Shown: positions 37,101-45,257 of the stretch, in pieces | Layout: each line of letters starts with the position of its first letter | How positions within the stretch are numbered: position 1 is the stretch's first letter | Assembly (NCBI GenBank): GCA_002841695.1 | Contig: PHAN01000004.1 | Coordinates: 1-64,000, forward strand | Length of the DNA: 64,000 nt | Origin: Elusimicrobia bacterium HGW-Elusimicrobia-1 | GTDB lineage: Bacteria > Elusimicrobiota > Endomicrobiia > PHAN01 | Direction: 5' to 3' | Translations under genes and position numbers: made by a program | The notes under the pieces: generated by a model | What the model was told of the DNA's origin: nothing | Databases searched by the model: none | Seen by the model: the letters and a program-made list of their open reading frames with translations, nothing else

Positions 37101-37284
37101 TTCCGAAGGCGTACGGATAGAAACCGCCGGAATCAGGGGGCTTATCGATGCCTTCGGAGGACACGTCAGGTTCGCCGCCGACTCCAATACCATCATCGTG
37201 TCGGCCGCGCCGCCGCGCACGGCGGCCTCCGCGCGGGCGTTATTGGAAAAGGTAAGTAAATTTGCTACAATCGAAAACTGTTAA
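34120..37284 (+). CDS. mfd: Transcription-repair coupling factor Mfd
   Basis: Removes stalled RNA polymerase and recruits UvrA. The 1054-residue protein has UvrB-like N-terminal domains, the RNA-polymerase-interaction region (GDFVVHERYGVGKYRGI near 385), and a RecG-like translocase with Walker A GDVGFGKTE and DEEHRFGV. A C-terminal TRCF domain completes it. It is slightly shorter than E. coli Mfd (1148), mainly in the N-terminal part. No Shine-Dalgarno sequence is obvious before ATG 34120. Confidence 0.96.
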   Translation: MKTERYRGFGGSGFEFFVAEEIGRTIKSAASASDKSDGDVFLAIFPEDRLEAAARNIGAFCGYLCAPADAAVFPSEDSGRRLMVYARMASREPSGRALVVVTSPEALAEAGPSRKDFVRGGGILRPRGKSADLADLLSSSGYKRVDYVESAGQFAIRGQITDFWSPSSERPVRAVFDGDIVERLRFFDPSEQITVADAPSAEIVPAEERRSTEPAMSWFRGCRAVFAVSRPAASADGPLPPQDIAALAASAAPARFVLHDPFDGDSLDAGFLSASFYGGDVPSLERDIKSLGAAGYKKILFAPSPGEAARFAELLEMGAGGAGNFEIFSGKITEGFVRPSGRIFLISAEQFFLRSAAPAPFEKIKAPSRRAEGLWEMAAGDFVVHERYGVGKYRGIVTMDDPPQEFLAVEYKSGDTIYVPVYDFARIKKYIGAEGVRPKISDLDAPGVWARSRERAKRSAEVFAAELLNLYAERERASAAPMTHRTVWEDELEQSFPFEETPDQSEAIKAALADLSGTRPADRVVLGDVGFGKTEVALRAAFKAAVNSCQTALVVPTTILAMQHFSRFSERLAPFPVKVAALHRFQSPSEQKKAVSDIASGAVDIVIGTHRILSSDISFKNLGLLIIDEEHRFGVRQKEKLRRFSKNVHTILMSATPIPRTLGAALNGIKDISIIETPPAGRKPVETIVAPRSPQRAREAIVNELARGGQVFYVHNTIKDLPRKLSELSSEVPHARWGVIHGRMKAETVEKTLYEFYGGKLDCLLSTTIVESGLDIPQVNTMIVDGAQNFGLAQLYQLRGRVGRGDKKAYCYLFYDDKNLAQEAARRLDALREFSTLGSGWRLARRDLEIRGAGALFGYRQHGFLASVGFDLYAKLIAEAVRKLGRKPSAVEGVPAARPLADIEPAIDLHLDARIPPAYVPDDTIRISFYRRFVSADDEDEITSAQDALKDRFGSLPREVFEVAEAARLRLFMRRKLILAVRPSGGGSETEICFSEGVRIETAGIRGLIDAFGGHVRFAADSNTIIVSAAPPRTAASARALLEKVSKFATIENC
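37243..37271 (+). promoter_or_regulatory. Promoter of the parvulin-pdxA operon, inside the 3' end of mfd
   Basis: TTGGAA (37243-37248), 17 bp, then TGCTACAAT giving an extended -10 TACAAT (37266-37271). It overlaps the last codons of mfd and lies about 70 nt before the lipoprotein gene. Confidence 0.75.
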
Positions 37285-37339
37285 TTTTTGACTATAACGA
37301 GTATTTATATCGTCTGATAACGTTGTTTCGGAGGATACG

Positions 37340-38251
37340 ATGAAAAGAAAAACCGCCCGCTTCGCTTTTGCCGCCGCCGTGCTGCCCCTTGTACTGACAT
37401 TCGCCGGATGCGGCTCCGACAAAGTCATAGCCAGGATCGGTTCGGAAAAAATTACCCGGTCCGAATTTGAAAAACGACTCGCTTCCGTGCCCCCGTCATA
37501 CGCGCGCTATCTCGACTCGCCGCAAGGCCGCAAGCAGTTTCTGGATCTTATGGTCAGAGAGAAACTCGTAGTGTCCGAGGCCAAAAAATCCGGCATATCC
37601 AAAACAGATGAATATAAGGAAACCGTCAAGCGCTACGCGGACGACGCCCGCCGCCGCATAGAGGAAATGAAAGATACTCTCTTGATGGAGGGTTTTTTAA
37701 GCAAACTTCACGGCCAGATTCTCAACCCCTCGGAAGAGGACGTAAAAAAATATTACGATGAAAACAAGGCCGATTTTACGCGGCCGTATGAGATGGGCGT
37801 CGCCCATATAGTGCTTCTTGACGAACAAACCGCCGCTGAAACCCTGGCGCGTCTGCGCCGCGGCGAATCGTTTGAAAAACTTGCCGAGAAAATATCCGTT
37901 GACCCGACTTCGTCGTCGCGCGGAGGTTTTTTGGGCACGGTAAAGAAGGGCGAACTCGCTCCCGAGCTTGAAATAGTCGCCCGCAAACTTTCCGTGGGCT
38001 CCGTCTCATCCGTTGTAAAAACGGAATACGGCTGTCACATAGTCAAAAAAACTTCCGAAAAGTCGCTCCCGCCCGTAAAATTCGAGGAAGCCAAGGAAAA
38101 TATAAGAAGGATAATGATGAAGACCCGCCTCGACGAATGGGTCAAGGCCGCTATGGCTAAGAAGAAAGTCAAAGTAAATTATGAACTCGCCGAGAAAGCG
38201 GCGAAAATATCGGGCGGCATCACGGACGGCGCCACGGAGGAAGTAAGATGA
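37340..38251 (+). CDS. PpiC-type peptidyl-prolyl isomerase lipoprotein (PrsA-like)
   Basis: A 303-residue periplasmic folding factor. The N terminus is a lipoprotein signal with lipobox LTFAGC, so it is membrane-anchored through the cysteine near residue 24. An alpha-helical SurA-like N domain is followed by one parvulin domain (about 150-245; FTRPYEMGVAHIVL..., SSRGGFLGTVKKGELAPELE, EYGCHIVK). GGAG precedes the start. The stop overlaps surA by 4 nt. Substrates are probably outer-membrane proteins. Confidence 0.9.
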   Translation: MKRKTARFAFAAAVLPLVLTFAGCGSDKVIARIGSEKITRSEFEKRLASVPPSYARYLDSPQGRKQFLDLMVREKLVVSEAKKSGISKTDEYKETVKRYADDARRRIEEMKDTLLMEGFLSKLHGQILNPSEEDVKKYYDENKADFTRPYEMGVAHIVLLDEQTAAETLARLRRGESFEKLAEKISVDPTSSSRGGFLGTVKKGELAPELEIVARKLSVGSVSSVVKTEYGCHIVKKTSEKSLPPVKFEEAKENIRRIMMKTRLDEWVKAAMAKKKVKVNYELAEKAAKISGGITDGATEEVR

Positions 38252-39315
38252 AATTCTCGGCATATTCTGACATTAAAGCAGTTTTTATCGCCATCGTCGC
38301 GGGAGTGATTCTCGCCGGCGCGTCCGCATTTGCGAAAACCGTAGACAAAACGCTGGCTCTTGTTAACAACGAAGCGATAATGCTTTCGGAATTCGACAAA
38401 CTCGCCGGCCCCATGCTCGACAGCTTCCGCCTGCGCGGCGCCGAGATGACCGCCGAAGAGAAAGAGAAGATAAGAAAACGCATTCTCGACGATATGATAG
38501 ACAAAAAACTCCTCGCGCAAGAGGCAAAGAAGCAGCGCATAGCCGTTACCCGCCGCGAGATTGAGCAGGGTATCGATCAAGTCAAGAAGCGCTTCCGTTC
38601 GGAGGATGATTTCCGCGACGAGCTCAAGAACCAGGACCTGACGGTTAAAGCGTATGAAGATAGAATCCGACAGGATCTTATGGTTATGCGGCTGATAAAG
38701 AACAATGTCGAGGCCGCAGTGGAGAGACCGACCGAAAAAGAGGCCGCGGAACTTTTTGAGAAAATCAAAAAAGTAGACGCCGAAAAGATAGCCAAGGACG
38801 ACAAAGCCACCGACGACGACAAAGAGTTCGCCTTCATAGCGCGGCTTCTTGCGCGCGAAGCCCAGGAGAAAGTTCACGCCCGCCACATACTGCTTATAGT
38901 CGATAAAAACGCGCCGCAAAAAGAAAAACTCGAGGCGCTCACCAAAATCCGCGACATCCGCAAACGCATAACCGACCGCAAATCTTTTGAGGAGATGGCC
39001 CGCCTGTACTCGGAAGATCCGGGCACCAAAGACAGGGGCGGGGATTTGGGCTACTTTACCAGGGGAGATATGGTGCCTGAATTCGACAAGGTCGCTTTTT
39101 CTCTGGATGTCGGCAAAATTTCCGATCCCATATTCACGGATTTCGGCTACCACATAATATACATCGAAGGAAAACGCGCCGGGCGGGAATTAGCTCTGGA
39201 CGACGTCAAAAACGACTTGCTCGATTTCCTCACGCAGAAAAAAGCCACCAAAAAATACGAAGAGTACCTATCGTCGCTGCGGAAGAAAGCCAATATAAAG
39301 ATTAACCCGTTTTAA
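38248..39315 (+). CDS. surA: SurA-like periplasmic chaperone / peptidyl-prolyl isomerase
   Basis: A 355-residue protein with a signal peptide (about 1-29, ending in ASAFA), a SurA N-domain (VNNEAIMLSEFDK...) and one parvulin domain (about 210-320; VHARHILLIV, DRGGDLGYFTRGDMVPEFDKVAF, FGYHIIYIEGKR). E. coli SurA has two parvulin domains; one is common outside Proteobacteria. It overlaps the upstream parvulin lipoprotein, and both are placed to escort outer-membrane proteins. Confidence 0.88.
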   Translation: MKFSAYSDIKAVFIAIVAGVILAGASAFAKTVDKTLALVNNEAIMLSEFDKLAGPMLDSFRLRGAEMTAEEKEKIRKRILDDMIDKKLLAQEAKKQRIAVTRREIEQGIDQVKKRFRSEDDFRDELKNQDLTVKAYEDRIRQDLMVMRLIKNNVEAAVERPTEKEAAELFEKIKKVDAEKIAKDDKATDDDKEFAFIARLLAREAQEKVHARHILLIVDKNAPQKEKLEALTKIRDIRKRITDRKSFEEMARLYSEDPGTKDRGGDLGYFTRGDMVPEFDKVAFSLDVGKISDPIFTDFGYHIIYIEGKRAGRELALDDVKNDLLDFLTQKKATKKYEEYLSSLRKKANIKINPF

Positions 39316-39328
39316 CGCCTCTTTCTTA

Positions 39329-40255
39329 ATGACTAAACCCCGCCTTGCCGTTACCCTCGGCGATCCTTCCGGCATCGGTCCGGAAGTCGTTGCCGCGGCT
39401 CTTGCCCGTCGCGATGTGTCGACGAGCGCTCGCGTAGTTCTTGTGGGAGACCCCGCGTTTGTCAGGAACCGCGCTCCATCCCTTCTTCGTTCCGTTGAAT
39501 TTCTTAAAGTGCCGGCTCCGTCGGGAATAGTCGCCGGCCGGCCTTCCCGGGCCGCGGGCATAGCCGCCATAGAGTCGCTCGCTGCCGCCGTAACACTGGC
39601 GATGTCGGGCGCCGTCGACGGTATAGTCACCGCGCCCGCTTCCAAAGTATCGCTGGCGCTGGCCGGCTCAAAACACACGGGACACACCGAATTGCTGCGC
39701 GAGGCCGCAGGGGGCCGCCATGTCGAAATGATGATGACCGCCGGAAACATCAGAGCGATACTTCTTACAAGGCACATTCCTCTCTCGGCGGTTTCGCGCG
39801 AGATTTCAGCAAAAAAAATCATCGCCGCCGCTCGGCTTTACGCGGACATATTCGGCAAATCGTCGCGCTTGTGCGTTTGCGCCCTCAACCCCCATTCCGG
39901 CGACGACGGTCTCATCGGCTCCGAAGAAACCCGAATCATCACTCCTGCCGTGCGACGTCTTGCCGCGTCGGGTTTTCGCGTTCGCGGGCCGCTATCGTCC
40001 GACACGGCATTTTCAAACGCCGCGGCCGGCGAGTTCGACGCGGTGCTGGCGATGTACCACGACCAGGCGATGATACCGCTTAAAGTCCTGTACCCGCGTT
40101 CCGTCGTCAACGTTACGCTCGGACTTCCTTTCGTGAGGACATCGCCCGGACACGGAACCGCCTGTGACATCGCAGGATCGGGCGTGGCCGACGAATCGCC
40201 GACCGCCGAAGCCATAAAATTCGCCGCGCGCAACTGGCGGCTGTTCCGTCGGTAG
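39329..40255 (+). CDS. pdxA: 4-hydroxythreonine-4-phosphate dehydrogenase
   Basis: NAD-dependent enzyme of the DXP-dependent vitamin B6 pathway; 308 residues. TLGDPSGIGPEV opens the protein, and the metal-binding histidines are visible in KHTGHTELL, MYHDQAMIPLKV and SPGHGTACDIAG. It lies 13 bp after surA, an arrangement that recalls the surA-pdxA order of E. coli. An inverted-repeat element follows. Confidence 0.95.
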   Translation: MTKPRLAVTLGDPSGIGPEVVAAALARRDVSTSARVVLVGDPAFVRNRAPSLLRSVEFLKVPAPSGIVAGRPSRAAGIAAIESLAAAVTLAMSGAVDGIVTAPASKVSLALAGSKHTGHTELLREAAGGRHVEMMMTAGNIRAILLTRHIPLSAVSREISAKKIIAAARLYADIFGKSSRLCVCALNPHSGDDGLIGSEETRIITPAVRRLAASGFRVRGPLSSDTAFSNAAAGEFDAVLAMYHDQAMIPLKVLYPRSVVNVTLGLPFVRTSPGHGTACDIAGSGVADESPTAEAIKFAARNWRLFRR

Positions 40256-40280
40256 AAATGCGCCGAACATGACATATACT

Positions 40281-40476
40281 GTTGAAAAAGCCAAAGAAAA
40301 GGGCGACCAAGGCCGCCCCTACGCGCAGGGGCATGCTTGTCTGCCATCTTAAAATAAAAAGAGTTGTAGTGCAGCGCGAACTTTTAAAGCCTGCCCTGAA
40401 CTTGATTCAGGGTTCGCTTCCGTCAAAACGAGAATAAATCCTCGCGTTACATTTGGCTAAAAATAGGTTTTTCAAC
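40281..40476. repeat. MITE-like element A, copy 2
   Basis: It begins GTTGAAAAAGCC and ends GTTTTTCAAC, matching the ends of the element at 24623-24847, but is about 196 bp long. Inside are a GGGCGACC/GGCCGCCCC hairpin region near 40300-40320 and CCCTGAA/TTCAGGG (40394-40412). It ends 9 bp before the start of the next gene. Confidence 0.65.
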
Positions 40477-40485
40477 AATTTCATT

Positions 40486-41142
40486 ATGGAAAAAATAATC
40501 GACATAAAAAATTCGCCGCGCGCCGCTCACTTCGCTTTTTTCAACGACAAGGATTACCCTCTCTATAATTTATGCGTTCCCGTCGATATGACAAATGCTT
40601 TGGCCTTCGCCAAAGCGGGCGGGTTGTCGATTTTCAGGGTCATACTCTACACGGCGACCCGCGCGGCCAACGACGTTCCCGAATTCAGAAGAAGGATACG
40701 CCCCGTCGATACCGTGGTGGAGCACGATGTCGTTCATCCGTCTTTTACGGTGATGGCGCAGGAAGACGTGTTCAGTTTCTGCACCGTCGATTACAATCCG
40801 GATTTCGCGGTGTTTTCCGGCAACGTGGAACGCGGGATGTCCGAGGTAAAAAAAGACGTGGTTATCGCCGACGACCCCGCGCGCGACGATTTTCTTTTTA
40901 TCACAAGCATACCGTGGCTTTCTTTTACGGCGTTCGTGCATCCCGTGCACATAAAAAAGGTCGATTCCGTCCCGCGCATAGCGTGGGGAAAATATTATTC
41001 CGACGGTAACGGGTTCAAACTTCCTTTTTCCGTTCAGGTGCATCACGCCCTTGCCGACGGAGTGCACGTGGCTAAATTCTTTGCGGCGCTGGAGGGTTAT
41101 TTCAGGTCTCCGGAAAAGATTTTTGTGGCAAAGACAGCTTAG
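40486..41142 (+). CDS. Chloramphenicol-acetyltransferase-fold acyltransferase
   Basis: A 218-residue CoA-dependent acyltransferase of the CAT fold. The catalytic histidine motif is intact in VQVHHALADGVHVAKFF, and the FFNDKDYPLYNLCVPVDMT and RIRPVDTVVEHDVVHPSFTVM segments follow the family. Chromosomal CAT-like proteins of this type need not confer drug resistance; the acceptor is unknown. The ORF could extend 33 nt into the repeat, but ATG 40486 (MEKIIDIKN) is the sensible start. def follows 14 bp on. Confidence 0.85.
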   Translation: MEKIIDIKNSPRAAHFAFFNDKDYPLYNLCVPVDMTNALAFAKAGGLSIFRVILYTATRAANDVPEFRRRIRPVDTVVEHDVVHPSFTVMAQEDVFSFCTVDYNPDFAVFSGNVERGMSEVKKDVVIADDPARDDFLFITSIPWLSFTAFVHPVHIKKVDSVPRIAWGKYYSDGNGFKLPFSVQVHHALADGVHVAKFFAALEGYFRSPEKIFVAKTA

Positions 41143-41156
41143 TACAAGGTATAAAT

Positions 41157-41669
41157 ATGTCGATTCTTAAAATCAGGGAATATCCCGACAAAATATTAAA
41201 GAAAAAATGCCGTCCCGTCGCAGTTATCGACGAATCCGTTAAACGCCTGATAGCCGATATGCTGGAAGTAATGTACGCCCGCGGCGGAGTGGGGCTGGCC
41301 GCCAACCAGGTCGGCCGCGAAGTCCGCGTCTGCGTGATCGACGTGCGCGGCGACGGACAGAAAAAGCCGATGGCGCTGGTCAATCCCAAAGTAACGCGCA
41401 GAAAAGGCCGCGTCGTCAGCGAGGAAGGATGCCTGTCCTTCCCGGGTGTTCTGGCCGATGTGCGCCGCGCCGAGCGGATACACGTGGAGGCGCTCAACGC
41501 CGACGCTATGCCGGTGGACTTTGAGGCGTCGGGAATGCTTTCGCGCGTCATACAGCACGAAACAGACCATCTCGACGGCAAAACGTTTTTAGACCGTCTG
41601 CCGCTGCACAAAAAACTCAAGGCGTATTACGTGTACCGGACGCTTAAAAAAGCCGCCGCGGATAAATAA
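41157..41669 (+). CDS. def: Peptide deformylase
   Basis: Removes the formyl group from nascent proteins. The 170-residue metalloenzyme has all three motifs: GVGLAANQVG, EEGCLSFPG (metal cysteine) and QHETDHLDG (HExxH-type). Its TAA overlaps the fmt ATG by one base, the classic def-fmt pair. Confidence 0.97.
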   Translation: MSILKIREYPDKILKKKCRPVAVIDESVKRLIADMLEVMYARGGVGLAANQVGREVRVCVIDVRGDGQKKPMALVNPKVTRRKGRVVSEEGCLSFPGVLADVRRAERIHVEALNADAMPVDFEASGMLSRVIQHETDHLDGKTFLDRLPLHKKLKAYYVYRTLKKAAADK

Positions 41670-42631
41670 TGAAAATTGCCTTCTTCGGCACATCCGACGT
41701 AGCCGCGCGATTCTTCGCGCATCTTATGTCGTCGTCCGACGTCAATGTGGCGGTCGTTGTCACGGTGCCGGACCGTCCCGCCGGACGCGGAATGAAAATG
41801 TCGCCGCCGGCGGTCAAAGAAGCGGCCGCCGCCGCGGGCGGAATAAAGATATTTCAGCCGGAATCCGCGTCGTCGGCGGAATTGGCGGCGGGACTGCGGG
41901 GGATATCGCCGGATTTGGGAGTGGTCGTATCGTACGGCAAACTTATTCCGCGCGAAGTAATCGACATCCCCCGTCTCGGTTGCGTCAACGTTCACTTTTC
42001 GCTCCTGCCGCGATATCGCGGCGCCGCCCCCATACAGTGGGCGCTCATCAACGGCGACACGGAAACCGGCGCAAGCGTTTTTATGCTGGAAGAAAAACTC
42101 GACACCGGCCCCATAGTGTCTCAGAGAAAAACTCCCATTTCCGTCGACGATGATTTTTTTACCCTTCGCGACAAACTCATAACCGACGGCAAAGCCGCGC
42201 TCGGCGAAGCGATTCGTTTTTTGGCTTCCGGCGCCGCGTCGACGCGCCCTCAGACGGGCGAGCCGTCTCTCGCGCCCGCTCTTAAAAAAGAAGCCGCCCG
42301 GATAAAATGGTCCGCCTCCGCCGCCTCGCTCGGGAATCTCATTCGCGGAACGCTTCAGTGGCCCGTCGCGCGCTGTCTGCTGCCCGACGGCAGGACGTTA
42401 AAAATCCTTAAAGCCCAAACCGTAGAAACCTGCGACGGCTCCGGCGGCAAATGTCCCGTCCGCGTTTCGCCCGGAATGGTTACCGGGCTGGCCGGGGGGG
42501 AGGGCTTCATAGTCGCCTGCGGCGGGAGTTTTTTGAAAATTCTTGAAGTCCGTCCCGAAAATTCCCGCAGTATGAGCGCGTGGGATTTTACTCTGGGACG
42601 CGGTGTCAGACAGGGGGACATTCTGGGATGA
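41669..42631 (+). CDS. fmt: Methionyl-tRNA formyltransferase
   Basis: Formylates initiator Met-tRNA with 10-formyl-THF; 320 residues. The catalytic Asn, His and Asp are visible in CVNVHFSLLPRYRGAAPIQWA and KLDTGPIVSQ. The C-terminal OB-like domain is present. Its stop overlaps the next start by 3 nt (ATGA). Confidence 0.96.
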   Translation: MKIAFFGTSDVAARFFAHLMSSSDVNVAVVVTVPDRPAGRGMKMSPPAVKEAAAAAGGIKIFQPESASSAELAAGLRGISPDLGVVVSYGKLIPREVIDIPRLGCVNVHFSLLPRYRGAAPIQWALINGDTETGASVFMLEEKLDTGPIVSQRKTPISVDDDFFTLRDKLITDGKAALGEAIRFLASGAASTRPQTGEPSLAPALKKEAARIKWSASAASLGNLIRGTLQWPVARCLLPDGRTLKILKAQTVETCDGSGGKCPVRVSPGMVTGLAGGEGFIVACGGSFLKILEVRPENSRSMSAWDFTLGRGVRQGDILG

Positions 42632-42960
42632 ATACGGCCACCATCCGGTTTCTGGCCGGCATATTTCTTCTTGTCACCAACCAGGCGGTGGGCTGGGGCG
42701 GGATGCTTTTGTTCGGAAATCTCGCGCGCCGGACCGGCCGCCACACGTACTATTTCTTCGGTCTGAGCGTTTACATAATTTCATGGATAATGCTTTTGGC
42801 GGGCGTCTATCTCGTCGGTGTGGCTCAGGCGCTGGCAGTTATGCGTTATCTGCCCGACTGGGTAGTCGCGTTGGCCGTCGCGGGGGCGGCGGTATCATAT
42901 TATTTCTGGAGAAGACGTGCCCGCAAAAAGGCCGCATCCGATGAAATTGGAAACGAATAG
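42628..42960 (+). CDS. Small membrane protein, unknown
   Basis: A 110-residue protein with three predicted hydrophobic segments (about 5-28, 41-64 and 75-92) and a basic C-terminal tail (FWRRRARKKAASDEIG). ATG 42628 overlaps the fmt stop, so it is probably translated with fmt. I do not recognise the family; nothing links it to tRNA formylation beyond position. Confidence 0.75.
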   Translation: MNTATIRFLAGIFLLVTNQAVGWGGMLLFGNLARRTGRHTYYFFGLSVYIISWIMLLAGVYLVGVAQALAVMRYLPDWVVALAVAGAAVSYYFWRRRARKKAASDEIGNE

Positions 42961-43792
42961 CGCAATCCGCGCAGCCGCCGGCGCCGCGCGACGGACATCG
43001 TCCGAGGCATACTTTGTCGGGGGGTGCGTCCGCGACGCCGTTATGGGCCTGGCCGTCAAAGACATCGACGTAATGGTCGTCGGAAATCCGTCCGAATTCG
43101 TCGCGGACATTGAAAAAACGCTGGGATTAAAGGCAGTCCGCCACGCGCGGTTCGGCACACACGTTTTTCCCGGTCTCGACGTCGCGTTGTCGCGCAGCGA
43201 AGTTTATGAAAACCCGGGCGAGCTCCCCAAGGTGCGTACGGGTGTGTCCGTCGAGCGGGATCTGGCGCGCAGGGACTTTACCGTAAACGCGATGGCTCTG
43301 GATGCGTCGTCGACGGACGGCGATTTGTCGTCGCCCGCCGGAAAGATAATAGACCCCTTCGGCGGCGGAAAAGACATCGAGCGGGGTCTGCTCAGGGCGC
43401 TCCACGAAAAAAGTTTTTTCGACGACCCCACCAGAATAATCCGAGCGGCCCGTTTCGCCGCCCGTTTCGCTTTTTCCGTGGAAGAAGCGACTTTGTCTCT
43501 TATACGCTGCGCGCTGGACTCCGGCGCGGTCGGGACGCTGTCGGCGGCGCGTATCGGAAAAGAATTGGAGTTGCTTTCGCGCGAGCCGGAGCCGCTCAAT
43601 GCGTATGCGCTGCTTGATTCCTGGGACGCGGCAAAAGATTTTTTCCCCGAATTTGATAATCCCGCGCCGCCGTCCGGCTTTTTGATAAAATACAACATAC
43701 CCCGCAGCCGGCAAAAAAATGTTCTTGATTTTGTCGGGAGATTACGCGGCAAAAATCCCCCTGTGTCCCCCTTTAAGAAAGGGGGAAATTGA
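42941..43792 (+). CDS. CCA-adding / poly(A) polymerase family protein, C terminus altered by a repeat
   Basis: Class II tRNA nucleotidyltransferase head with YFVGGCVRDAVMG, KDIDVMVVG (catalytic DxD-type carboxylates), RDFTVNAMA and DDPTRIIRAARFAARF. At about 283 residues it is clearly shorter than typical CCA enzymes (about 380-450), lacking most of the C-terminal body and tail. The last residues (KNPPVSPFKKGGN) are encoded by an inserted CCCCCTTT...AAAGGGGG repeat. It may therefore be truncated or only partly active. The start is uncertain: ATG 42941 or GTG 42917; both overlap the preceding gene. Confidence 0.82.
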   Translation: MKLETNSAIRAAAGAARRTSSEAYFVGGCVRDAVMGLAVKDIDVMVVGNPSEFVADIEKTLGLKAVRHARFGTHVFPGLDVALSRSEVYENPGELPKVRTGVSVERDLARRDFTVNAMALDASSTDGDLSSPAGKIIDPFGGGKDIERGLLRALHEKSFFDDPTRIIRAARFAARFAFSVEEATLSLIRCALDSGAVGTLSAARIGKELELLSREPEPLNAYALLDSWDAAKDFFPEFDNPAPPSGFLIKYNIPRSRQKNVLDFVGRLRGKNPPVSPFKKGGN

Positions 43793-43995
43793 CGATATTT
43801 CTGTGTGGCGGTAAGTTACCGCTATAAAATTGTAGCGGGCGAATTGCCATTCGCCATAATTGCGGGATGGCAATCCCGCCGCTACACTTCAAAAATCCCC
43901 CGGCATCACCTTTTAATAAAGGGGGATAAACATATTTTTGGGAGCGAATTGGCAGAATAATAAATAAAGACCCCCCCCCTCTTTATAAAGAGGGG
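43767..43995. repeat. Mosaic of hairpin repeats between the CCA-family gene and alkaline phosphatase
   Basis: In order: CCCCCTTT/AAAGGGGG (43767-43785); GCGGTAA-G-TTACCGC (43808-43822); a 54-bp unit bounded by GTAGCGG (43832-43838) and CCGCTAC (43879-43885) with inner hairpins; and CCCCTCTTTATAAAGAGGGG (43976-43995). Long G and C runs follow the same patterns. No gene is visible in this stretch. Confidence 0.85.
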
Positions 43996-44021
43996 TTGGG
44001 GGAGATTTCGTGGGAGAGATT

Positions 44022-45146
44022 ATGAAAACCGGAAAAGTCGTTTTGTTGTCGTTGTTTATAATTTGTTCTATTAGCAACGTCGTCGTTTTTGCCGCGTCGC
44101 CCAAAGTCATACTGCTTATCGGAGACGGTATGGGACCGGGCGTAATGGGTCTGGGCAAATCCTATAACGATGTCGTGCTCAAACAGCCGGCGCTTAATAT
44201 GGTCAGTATGATGAACGACCCGTCGGCAAGGGTTTCGCTCATCGAAACTTACTCGGCCTCGCATATGGTTACCGACTCTGCCGCGGCCGCCACTGCGATG
44301 GCGACCGGACATAAAACCTATAACACCGCCATCGGCGTCGATGAAAAAGGCAATCCCCTGCGCTCCGTTTCCGACGAGGCGATGTCCCGCGGAATGTCGG
44401 TGGGGCTCATAACAACCTGCGAAGTCGTGGACGCCACCCCTGCCGGATTTTCGGCCCACGCCTCCGAGCGCGCCGACAAAGCCGAAATCGCCCGCGGCCA
44501 GACGCAAAAAAAAATAGACCTGATTATGGGCGGCGGTGGGCGGTATTTCGACAATCCTCCCGGCTACAAGGTTTTTTATGAAAAAAAAGATCTTAAAAAA
44601 ATCGCGGCTCTTAAGACGGGCGACAAGGTTCTGGGAATTTTCAACCAAAACGAGATGAACTATGTCCGCGCCCGGAGGGCTGCCGAGCCGTCGCTGCCGG
44701 ATATGACGAAAGCGGCTCTGGATTTTCTTTCTAAAAACGACAAGGGATTTTTTCTGCTCGTGGAAGGCGGTCGCATAGATCACGCGGCCCACGCCAACTC
44801 CGTCGAGGATTTGCTTGAGGACTTTATGGAGTTTGACGAAGTCGTCGGGGTCGTTCTGGAATATCGCAGGAAAAATCCCGACACGGCCGTGCTTCTGGTG
44901 GCCGACCACGACACCGGCGGAGTGTCTATGACCCAGCGCGGCAAGGATTCCGGCTACCCTACGCGCGAAGATTTTCTCAAAGAATTAAAAGGTGTGTACT
45001 GGACGAGCCGTCAGCACACATCCATTCCTATAGTGCTCACTGTACTGCCCCCGTCATCCGCCGCCGCGTCCTGCACCCACGGCGGTTTCATAGACAACAC
45101 CGCCATACACGGTATTATTCTTAGGCAGCTTGGCATAGGAAAATAA
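44022..45146 (+). CDS. Alkaline phosphatase family protein, secreted
   Basis: A 374-residue phosphomonoesterase with an N-terminal signal peptide (about 1-25, ending VVVFAA). The metal and nucleophile motifs are intact: LLIGDGMGPG, the nucleophile Ser in VTDSAAAATAMATG, GGRIDHAAHAN, VADHDTGG and a late CTHGG histidine. It would release phosphate in the periplasm. ATG 44022 has GGGAGAG upstream; a GTG 12 nt earlier is less likely. Confidence 0.92.
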   Translation: MKTGKVVLLSLFIICSISNVVVFAASPKVILLIGDGMGPGVMGLGKSYNDVVLKQPALNMVSMMNDPSARVSLIETYSASHMVTDSAAAATAMATGHKTYNTAIGVDEKGNPLRSVSDEAMSRGMSVGLITTCEVVDATPAGFSAHASERADKAEIARGQTQKKIDLIMGGGGRYFDNPPGYKVFYEKKDLKKIAALKTGDKVLGIFNQNEMNYVRARRAAEPSLPDMTKAALDFLSKNDKGFFLLVEGGRIDHAAHANSVEDLLEDFMEFDEVVGVVLEYRRKNPDTAVLLVADHDTGGVSMTQRGKDSGYPTREDFLKELKGVYWTSRQHTSIPIVLTVLPPSSAAASCTHGGFIDNTAIHGIILRQLGIGK

Positions 45147-45193
45147 AGATAATCGTCGAGGGGGCATCAATCCGCCCTGAATCCAAAAAAACC

Positions 45194-45226
45194 TTGACTT
45201 TCATCCCGTAATATATTAGAATATTA
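45194..45226 (+). promoter_or_regulatory. Promoter and probable operator of the toxin-antitoxin pair
   Basis: TTGACT (45194-45199), 17 bp, TAGAAT (45217-45222). An inverted repeat TAATAT-N6-ATATTA (45209-45226) covers the -10, where an autoregulatory antitoxin would bind. GGGAGG lies just upstream of the GTG start. Confidence 0.7.
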
Positions 45227-45257
45227 ACGAATACAAAAGAATACACAGGGAGGCACT

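Noticed and set aside
40453-40485. Upstream extension of the CAT-like protein
   Set aside because: The extra 11 residues lie inside the inverted-repeat element; the in-frame ATG at 40486 begins a normal family N terminus.
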